Shown here piece after piece: positions 33,071-38,500 of a DNA stretch of 64,000 bases. The translations under genes were made by a program, and so were the position numbers. The notes beneath the pieces are model-generated. The model searched no databases. It was not told the origin of the DNA and saw only the letters and a program-made list of their open reading frames with translations. Numbering within the stretch: the first letter of the stretch is position 1; every line of letters starts with the position of its first letter. Source of the stretch: G942493275 sp942493275 (GTDB lineage: Bacteria > Actinomycetota > Coriobacteriia > Anaerosomatales > PHET01); assembly GCA_942493275.1 (NCBI GenBank), contig OW818687.1, positions 2,108,001-2,172,000 on the forward strand. The letters run 5' to 3'.

Positions 33071-33886
33071 ATGGCTCAGGTAACGCATCACCATCACGCT
33101 CACCCGGCTGCGGGGGAGGCGAAGATCCACGTCAAGGATCTCAGTTTCTGGTACGGCGACTTCAACGCCCTGACCGGCGTGACGGTCGACGTGCGCACCA
33201 AGGCGGTCACGGCGTTCATCGGCCCGTCGGGCTGCGGTAAGTCGACGTTCCTGCGATGCATGAACCGCATGAACGACCTGATTCCCGGCACCCGCGTCGA
33301 AGGCCTGATGGAGATCGACGGCGAGGACGTCTACGGACCCGGCGTGGATCCGGTCGACCTCCGACGTCGCGTCGGCATGATCTTCCAGCAGCCCAACCCG
33401 TTCCCGCAGTCGATCTACGACAACGTGGCGTACGGCCCCAGGCTCCAGGGCACCAAGCGCAAGTCCGAGCTCGACGAGATCGTCGAGGACTCTCTCAAGC
33501 GCGCCAACCTCTGGAAAGAGGTCAAGGACATCCTCGGCAAGAACGGTCTGGCGCTCTCCGGCGGTCAGCAGCAGCGTCTGTGCATCGCACGAGTGCTCGC
33601 CGTGCAGCCTGAGGTTCTGCTGATGGACGAGCCCTGCTCGGCGATCGACCCCACGTCGGTGCAGCGCATCGAGGACCTCATGGCCGAGATCAAAGAAGAG
33701 GTCACCATCGTCATCGTCACGCACAACATGCAGCAGGCCGCGCGTGTGAGTGACTACACCGCGTTCTTCCTCCAGGAGGTCGCGGGCCAGCCCGCAGAGC
33801 TCGTCGAGTTCGGTCGCACGAGCGAGATATTCACCAGTCCGTGCGACAAGCGGACCGAGGACTACATCACGGGCCGATTCGGCTAA
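33071..33886 (+). CDS. pstB: Phosphate ABC transporter ATP-binding protein PstB
   Basis: A 271-residue ATPase powering the Pst importer. Walker A GPSGCGKST lies near residue 50, the PstB-typical Q-loop FQQPNPFPQSIYDNVAYGP near 108, signature LSGGQQQRLCIAR near 160, Walker B VLLMDEPCSAIDP near 185 and the switch His in VTHNMQQAARVSD near 220. The ATG at 33071 is preceded by GGAAGGTG at 8 bases; a GTG at 33062 has no spacing to it. The N-terminus carries a histidine-rich stretch (THHHHAH, residues 5-11) before the ABC fold, absent from typical PstB. Confidence 0.96.
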   Translation: MAQVTHHHHAHPAAGEAKIHVKDLSFWYGDFNALTGVTVDVRTKAVTAFIGPSGCGKSTFLRCMNRMNDLIPGTRVEGLMEIDGEDVYGPGVDPVDLRRRVGMIFQQPNPFPQSIYDNVAYGPRLQGTKRKSELDEIVEDSLKRANLWKEVKDILGKNGLALSGGQQQRLCIARVLAVQPEVLLMDEPCSAIDPTSVQRIEDLMAEIKEEVTIVIVTHNMQQAARVSDYTAFFLQEVAGQPAELVEFGRTSEIFTSPCDKRTEDYITGRFG

Positions 33887-33937
33887 GTGCGGCTGTCGGC
33901 GAGAGTCGGCGCGGGTTCTCGGATATGTAACAGACAT

Positions 33938-33969
33938 GACACGTCACGCACGCCGCGTGTCGGTATACT
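33938..33969 (+). promoter_or_regulatory. Possible phoU promoter with inverted repeat
   Basis: TATACT at 33964-33969 is a good -10 element 38 bases before the phoU ATG. Directly upstream, GACACG (33938-33943) and CGTGTC (33956-33961) form a 6-bp inverted repeat that would cover the -35 region. No canonical -35 is seen. This suggests phoU can be transcribed apart from pstSCAB, perhaps under a regulator. Confidence 0.35.
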
Positions 33970-34006
33970 CAATGACAAGTATCCCTGTAGCTTTGAGAGG
34001 TGGCAC

Positions 34007-34675
34007 ATGCGCGAGCAGTTCAGGCAGGAGCTCAAGACGCTCCACGCCGACGTCGTCAGTATCGTAGGCGAGGTCAGCTCACGCACGCGCGATGCCGTCA
34101 CCTCGCTGGTCAACGGCGACGTCGAGCTGGCCGAGAAGGTCATCGCGGGCGACGACGAGCTGGACCGCCAGTGCCTCGCGATCGAGGAACGGGTGCTTGA
34201 GACTATCGCGACGCAGTTCCCGGTCGCTCGCGATCTGCGGCTCCTGCAGTCGCTAACCTTCATCTCGATGCACCTCGAGCGCATGGGAGACCTCGCGGTC
34301 AACATCGCCAAGGCCGCGCGACGCACGGCGAGCCGCAAGGGCCCGCAGACCCTCTACGATCTCATTCAGGCCCAGGGCAACCTCGTCTACCGCGTTCTGG
34401 ACGCGACGCGCGAGGCCCTGGAGACCCGAGACCTGGAGCTGGCCCGCAAGCTGCCGGAGCTCGACGAGCCCATCGATCACCTCTACAAGCAGTTCTTCCG
34501 CGAACTTGCGCGACTGCACGAGGAAGAGGACATCGAGTGGGCGTCATCGATGGTTCTTGCGAGCCGCTATCTTGAGCGCATCGCGGACAACTCCGTCGAT
34601 ATCGGCGAGAGGATCGCATTCCTCATCACAGGGGAACGCGACTTCAGCGCCGATAGCGTGGACCGGGAGTCCTAG
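34007..34675 (+). CDS. phoU: Phosphate signalling protein PhoU
   Basis: A 222-residue all-helical protein made of two three-helix PhoU repeats (about residues 10-100 and 110-205). Each repeat has the metal-binding E/DxxxD pattern: SLTFISMHLERMGDLAVNIA near 85-105 and SSMVLASRYLERIADNSVDIGE near 185-207. PhoU links the Pst importer with the PhoR kinase and holds the regulon off when phosphate is plentiful. The ATG at 34007 has GAGAGG upstream; the open frame from 33887 is non-coding. It is separated from pstB by 120 bases that hold a likely promoter. Confidence 0.95.
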   Translation: MREQFRQELKTLHADVVSIVGEVSSRTRDAVTSLVNGDVELAEKVIAGDDELDRQCLAIEERVLETIATQFPVARDLRLLQSLTFISMHLERMGDLAVNIAKAARRTASRKGPQTLYDLIQAQGNLVYRVLDATREALETRDLELARKLPELDEPIDHLYKQFFRELARLHEEEDIEWASSMVLASRYLERIADNSVDIGERIAFLITGERDFSADSVDRES

Positions 34676-34680
34676 TCGAC

Positions 34681-35358
34681 ATGGCAGCCGTGGCCACTCG
34701 ATACGAGTCGGTCAGACGGCAGGTGGCCGACGCTGCCGACTGCGCGGATCGAAGTCCCGACGAGGTGACGATCGTCGCTGTCACCAAGACAGTGGGGATC
34801 GATGAGATCCGTCGCGCCCTCGAGGCCGGCGTTCACGACATGGGCGAGAACCGGGTGCAGGAGTTCCTCGGCAAGTACGGGCTTTTCCCCGAGGTCCGCT
34901 GGCACTTCATCGGCTCGCTTCAGACCAACAAGGTCAAAGACGTCGTCGGTCGTGCCTATCTGATCCACTCGGTGGACTCGATGCGTCTGCTCTCCGAGAT
35001 AGACCGTCGGTCGGCAGAGGCCGGTGTCGTGCAGGCCGTGCTGCTTCAGGTGAACGTGAGCGGCGAGGGGTCGAAGCACGGGTTCGAGCCCTCGGAGCTT
35101 CTCGAAGCCCTCGTCGAGGCGTCGCATCTCGAGAACGTCGAGGTACGGGGGCTCATGACGATGGCGCCGTACGGTCGCCCCGAGGACCAGAGATGGGTCT
35201 TCAGGGAGCTTAAAGAGCTGCGTGACTCTCTGCGGGAGATGCCGCTCAATGGTGTAGAGTTAGATGAACTGTCCATGGGTATGACAAACGACTTCCGCGT
35301 GGCCGTCGAAGAGGGGGCCACGATCGTGCGCGTCGGGCGCGCGATCTTCGGCAGGTAG
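34681..35358 (+). CDS. YggS/PLPBP-family pyridoxal phosphate homeostasis protein
   Basis: A 225-residue single-domain protein with the alanine-racemase-like PLP barrel, which buffers pyridoxal phosphate and affects amino-acid balance. The PLP lysine is in IVAVTKTV near residue 36; GENRVQEFLGKY near 56, WHFIGSLQTNKVK near 74, and the phosphate-binding SMGMTNDFRVAVEEGATIVRVGRAIFG at the C-terminus are the family marks. It sits directly between phoU (5-base gap) and sepF, and the YggS-SepF-ProC-YggT-DivIVA order is conserved in many Gram-positives. Confidence 0.94.
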   Translation: MAAVATRYESVRRQVADAADCADRSPDEVTIVAVTKTVGIDEIRRALEAGVHDMGENRVQEFLGKYGLFPEVRWHFIGSLQTNKVKDVVGRAYLIHSVDSMRLLSEIDRRSAEAGVVQAVLLQVNVSGEGSKHGFEPSELLEALVEASHLENVEVRGLMTMAPYGRPEDQRWVFRELKELRDSLREMPLNGVELDELSMGMTNDFRVAVEEGATIVRVGRAIFGR

Positions 35359-35374
35359 CGCGTGAGGAGAAGCC

Positions 35375-35941
35375 GTGAGCATGTGGCACCGCATCAAAGT
35401 ACGCCTCGGTCTTGAGGACGAATGGGACGAGGAGTACTACGAAGACGACGAATACTACGAGGACGACCCTGCCGAGCCCGAGGACGACTATTCGGCCAGC
35501 CGTCGCCAGCCCCACGACTCGCCCTTCTCGTCGGGCGCGAATGCGAACGCCGTGAGGCGCGTCGACCGCGGCCCCGACCTTGACCGCGCGCGGTCGAACC
35601 CGGGCGGAGCCTCCTTGCGAAGCGTCCCCACCGGCGGTGCATCGGTGATGCCGATGGCGCCCCAGGTCAAGATGCACATCGTCGAGCCCAAGAGCTTCTC
35701 GGAGGCGCAGAACATCGCCGACAAGTTCAAGACCGGCACGCCGGTGATCCTCAACATGACGATGACCGGTCCCGATCTGGCGAAGCGCATGGTGGACTTT
35801 GCCTCGGGTCTTACCTACGGACTCGACGGCGGGCTGCAGAAGGTCTCGGACAAGGTCTTCATGCTGACTCCACACAACGTTGAAGTGAACGACGCTGCGC
35901 GCCGCCTGCGCGACACCGGCCTGTTCCCGTCGCCGGAGTAG
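35375..35941 (+). CDS. sepF: Cell division protein SepF
   Basis: A 188-residue FtsZ partner. The N-terminal amphipathic helix (residues 1-14, MWHRIKVRLGL) binds membrane. A very acidic, tyrosine-rich stretch follows (Asp/Glu/Tyr over residues 15-42), then a flexible Arg/Ser-rich linker, and the SepF core from about residue 95 to 180 with VEPKSFSEAQNIADKFKTG, NMTMTGPDLAKRMVDFASGLTYGLDG and the last strand KVFMLTPHNVEV. GGAG lies 6 bases before the GTG, which decides it over the ATG two codons later. Actinobacteria lack FtsA, so SepF is expected to anchor the Z ring. Confidence 0.95.
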   Translation: MSMWHRIKVRLGLEDEWDEEYYEDDEYYEDDPAEPEDDYSASRRQPHDSPFSSGANANAVRRVDRGPDLDRARSNPGGASLRSVPTGGASVMPMAPQVKMHIVEPKSFSEAQNIADKFKTGTPVILNMTMTGPDLAKRMVDFASGLTYGLDGGLQKVSDKVFMLTPHNVEVNDAARRLRDTGLFPSPE

Positions 35942-35947
35942 GTGCGC

Positions 35948-36766
35948 ATGTCGAGCGCGAACAGCTTCGAGGGCACACTCGCCGTCATCGGCGGTGGCAA
36001 GATGGGGGAGGCGATCGTCCGGGGGCTGCTCGCCTCGGCGACGGTCGATGCTTCTCGCGTCACTGTCGCTGAGCCCGCAGAGGCCCGGCGCACCGAGCTC
36101 GTCGCGGAGTACGGCATCCGCTGCGTGGCCGACGGTGCCGAGGCCCTGCCCGCCGACGTCACCATTTTGGCGGTCAAGCCGCAGGTGATGGACGCAGTCG
36201 TGACTACGCTGTCGGCGTCGCTCGCGACTTCGGTCGTCGTGTCGATTGCGGCCGGCATCACCACCGCGCGGCTCGAGTCACTGCTGCCGGCGGGCACCTC
36301 GGTGGTGCGCGTGATGCCCAACACTCCCGCGATGGTGGGCGAGGGCATGGCGGTGGTCAGCGGGGGCTCGGACTCTACCGCTGCCCAGGTCGAGACCGTC
36401 CGGGCGATGTTTGAGTCGCTCGGCCAGGCGACCATCGTGGATGAGAAGCTCCAGGATGCGTGCACCGCGATCTCCGGGTCGGGTCCCGCGTACTTCGCGC
36501 TCGTGATCGATGCGCTGTCTCGCGCGGGCGTCGCGCAGGGCCTGTCGCGCGATCTTGCGCAGCAGCTGGCTGTCCAGACGATGCTCGGCACCGCGGTCAT
36601 GATCCGCGAGACCGGCCAGCATCCCGAGGCGCTGATCGACGGTGTCACCAGCCCCGGTGGCACGACCATCGCCGCGATCACCGAGCTCGAGAAGGGCCGC
36701 GTGCGCTCCGCGTTCGCAGCCGCCGTGGACGCGGCGGTCCGACGCGCGAAGGAGCTCGGCTCGTGA
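35948..36766 (+). CDS. proC: Pyrroline-5-carboxylate reductase
   Basis: A 272-residue NAD(P)H enzyme for the last step of proline synthesis. The Rossmann fold begins with LAVIGGGKMGEAIVRGLL, then ILAVKPQVMDAVV near residue 75, VVRVMPNTPAMVGEGMAVV near 118-136 and the C-terminal dimerisation domain with AISGSGPAYFALVIDAL near 175 and VTSPGGTTIAAI near 230. GGAG at 35935-35938 is 9 bases before the ATG at 35948; an in-frame GTG at 35942 is an alternative. It is the usual proC found between sepF and yggT, with an overlapping stop/start to the next gene. Confidence 0.95.
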   Translation: MSSANSFEGTLAVIGGGKMGEAIVRGLLASATVDASRVTVAEPAEARRTELVAEYGIRCVADGAEALPADVTILAVKPQVMDAVVTTLSASLATSVVVSIAAGITTARLESLLPAGTSVVRVMPNTPAMVGEGMAVVSGGSDSTAAQVETVRAMFESLGQATIVDEKLQDACTAISGSGPAYFALVIDALSRAGVAQGLSRDLAQQLAVQTMLGTAVMIRETGQHPEALIDGVTSPGGTTIAAITELEKGRVRSAFAAAVDAAVRRAKELGS

Positions 36767-37014
36767 ATCCGACGACCATTCTGCTCAACGTCATCCAGGT
36801 CTACATCTACCTGATCATCGGCTACATCCTGCTCAGCTGGATTCCCGCGGGCGGCGTGGTCGACGAGATTCGCTACGCGCTCGGGCGATTGGTCGAGCCG
36901 TATCTGGGCATCTTCCGGCGTATCATCCCGCCACTCGGGATGGTCGACATATCACCGATCGTCGCAATACTCGTACTCCAGGCTTTCAGCAGCCTGATCA
37001 GCCGGGCCTTGTAG
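36763..37014 (+). CDS. YggT family membrane protein
   Basis: An 83-residue membrane protein of the YggT (YlmG in Gram-positives) family, with two helices at about residues 5-27 and 62-80. The family signatures IIGYILLSWIPAGG near residue 19 and LVEPYLGIFRRIIPPLGMVDISPIVAILVL at 43-72 are intact. YlmG proteins are linked to correct septum placement and membrane organisation, but the biochemical role is unresolved. The GTG start overlaps the proC stop (GTGA), with GGAG upstream. Confidence 0.92.
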   Translation: MNPTTILLNVIQVYIYLIIGYILLSWIPAGGVVDEIRYALGRLVEPYLGIFRRIIPPLGMVDISPIVAILVLQAFSSLISRAL

Positions 37015-37041
37015 GTCGCTTTCGCGGAGGGGACAAGAACC

Positions 37042-37830
37042 ATGAAGCTCACGCCACTCGATATCCACCACAAGGAGTTCAGGCACTCCCTGCGCGGCTA
37101 CGCGGAGGAAGAGGTCGATCAGTTCCTCGATCAGGTGGCCGACGAGCTGGAGCGCCTCTTCAAGGAGAACATCGACCTCTCCGAGAAGCTCGACGCTGCG
37201 CACACGAAGGTCAACGAGTTCGAGATGCAGCGCATGACCATCAACAACACTCTGATGGCCGCTCAGCGCTCCGCTGACGACATCGTCGCCAAGGCCGGCA
37301 CCGATGCCGAGGCGACCCTGCGTGACGCAGAGGTCAAGGCCAAGGAGATCATCCACGCGGCGCTGGCCAAGAAGCAGCAGGTCGCCGCTGAGCTCGCCCG
37401 CATCAAGCAGGCCGAGGAGGATTTCCGCGCACGCTACCGCGCCATGCTGGAGCAGAACCTGCGCAGCGTGAGCGAGATCGGCCTGCCCGACGACGTGAAC
37501 CTGCTCATGGACGGCACCGATGACGCGCTTGTCGCCGACGTCGAGGTTCGTCCGGCTCCCGCACCCGCGCCGATGCCCGCGCCCGCGGTCCCCGCGCCTG
37601 CGCCCGCCCCTGTGGTGGACGCCGACTCGACCCGCGTGATGTCGGCGGTCCCGGCTCCGATGGACACACCGCAGGCTTCCGGGTTCGTCCAGGGCGTGAC
37701 TCTCGGCGAGGTCGCATCACCCGAGATCCCCGCCGACGTCGAGCTGGTCGAGCCGAGTGAGTTCTCGCTGCCGCGCTTCGACTCGTTTGGCGAGCGCGAG
37801 GATGACGTCGACATCGAGGAGATCGACTAG
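37042..37830 (+). CDS. divIVA: DivIVA/Wag31 polar growth protein
   Basis: A 262-residue coiled-coil protein that recognises curved membrane at poles and septa. The N-terminal membrane-binding domain, residues 1-60, is typical: MKLTPLDIHHKEFRHSLRGYAEEEVDQFLDQVADELERL. A long coiled coil follows to about residue 145 (AAQRSADDIVAKAGTDAEATLRDAEVKAKEI). The remainder is low complexity: a Pro-Ala repeat at about 171-193 and an acidic end. GGAGGGG lies 11 bases upstream of the ATG. It closes the yggS-sepF-proC-yggT-divIVA block. Confidence 0.95.
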   Translation: MKLTPLDIHHKEFRHSLRGYAEEEVDQFLDQVADELERLFKENIDLSEKLDAAHTKVNEFEMQRMTINNTLMAAQRSADDIVAKAGTDAEATLRDAEVKAKEIIHAALAKKQQVAAELARIKQAEEDFRARYRAMLEQNLRSVSEIGLPDDVNLLMDGTDDALVADVEVRPAPAPAPMPAPAVPAPAPAPVVDADSTRVMSAVPAPMDTPQASGFVQGVTLGEVASPEIPADVELVEPSEFSLPRFDSFGEREDDVDIEEID

Positions 37831-37835
37831 CCGCG

Positions 37836-38114
37836 ATGACGCGTCTGGCGATTCACGTCACTCCCAAGGCGGCGCGTGACGAGGTCGCCGGCTGGCGTGG
37901 CGCCGAGTTGTGTGTCCGGGTGACCGCGCCGCCAGAGGGCGGCAAGGCGAATGCGGCAGCGTGTGTGGTAGTCGCCAAGGCGCTTGGCCGGCCCAAGTCG
38001 GCAGTGTGCGTCGTGCGTGGCGATACCGCCCGGCACAAGATCCTCGAGGTGGAGGGTGTCTCGGAGGGCGAACTTGTGGCCGCGTTTGGTGCGCCGGATG
38101 AGACGCTGTTCTGA
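37836..38114 (+). CDS. DUF167 family protein (YggU-like)
   Basis: A 92-residue protein of the DUF167/YggU family, function unknown, with a small alpha/beta fold. The signatures VTPKAARDEV near residue 9, the conserved PPEGGKANAA at 32-41 and VRGDTARHKILEVEGV near 60 are all present. Start is an ATG 6 bases after divIVA, so it is in the same transcript. In many bacteria it neighbours yggT, as here. Confidence 0.9.
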   Translation: MTRLAIHVTPKAARDEVAGWRGAELCVRVTAPPEGGKANAAACVVVAKALGRPKSAVCVVRGDTARHKILEVEGVSEGELVAAFGAPDETLF

Positions 38115-38126
38115 GTGCGGACGGGT

Positions 38127-38156
38127 TTGACCCGCGTCGGTGGCCTGCGCTACCAT
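38127..38156 (+). promoter_or_regulatory. Promoter of the ileS T-box transcript
   Basis: TTGACC at 38127-38132 and TACCAT at 38151-38156 are 18 bp apart. Transcription would begin near 38163, just before the T-box stem I. The match and position are both good. Confidence 0.6.
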
Positions 38157-38162
38157 CGCGGG

Positions 38163-38471
38163 CACCGCGGCAGGGTTTGCGCGGCGTGGCTATGACGGGG
38201 ACGAGTACCCGGGTTACCGGCCTTTCAGCGAGCGGGGACAGTGCGAGCCCGCAGGACCAGGAACCGGCGAAGATCACCCCTGAGCTCCGAACCGATCGGC
38301 GACTGTGCCGCTAGGCTTCGGCGGGAAGCTCCCGTTACAGGGCGACCGAGTGGCGTGCAGGCGCGAGTGGCGTCTAGCGCAAGCTGGGTGGTACCGCGGA
38401 GATGCGTATGCATGAGATGCGCGCCTTCGTCCCGGCATCTGGGTATGCGGGATGAGGCGCGTTTTGTATTT
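38163..38471 (+). promoter_or_regulatory. T-box riboswitch controlling ileS (isoleucine specifier)
   Basis: A leader of about 310 bases senses uncharged tRNA-Ile. The T-box core TGGGTGGTACCGCGG at 38385-38399 contains the bases that pair with the tRNA NCCA end in the antiterminator. In stem I, GAAG followed by ATC at 38273-38275 fits a specifier loop with an isoleucine codon. A terminator hairpin (38419-38461) with a T-rich run TTTTGTATTT at 38462-38471 follows. This is a transcriptional T-box, which is worth noting because many actinobacterial ileS T-boxes act on translation. Confidence 0.88.
38419..38471 (+). terminator. T-box regulated terminator before ileS
   Basis: GCGCCT at about 38421-38426 and the following bases pair with GATGAGGCGC at 38451-38460, with matching CCC/GGG and GCAT/ATGC inner segments. 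TTTTGTATTT follows at 38462. The antiterminator built from 38385-38399 competes with this stem when uncharged tRNA-Ile binds. Confidence 0.75.
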
Positions 38472-38500
38472 CTCGGACATGTGGATGGAAGGCGAGAACC

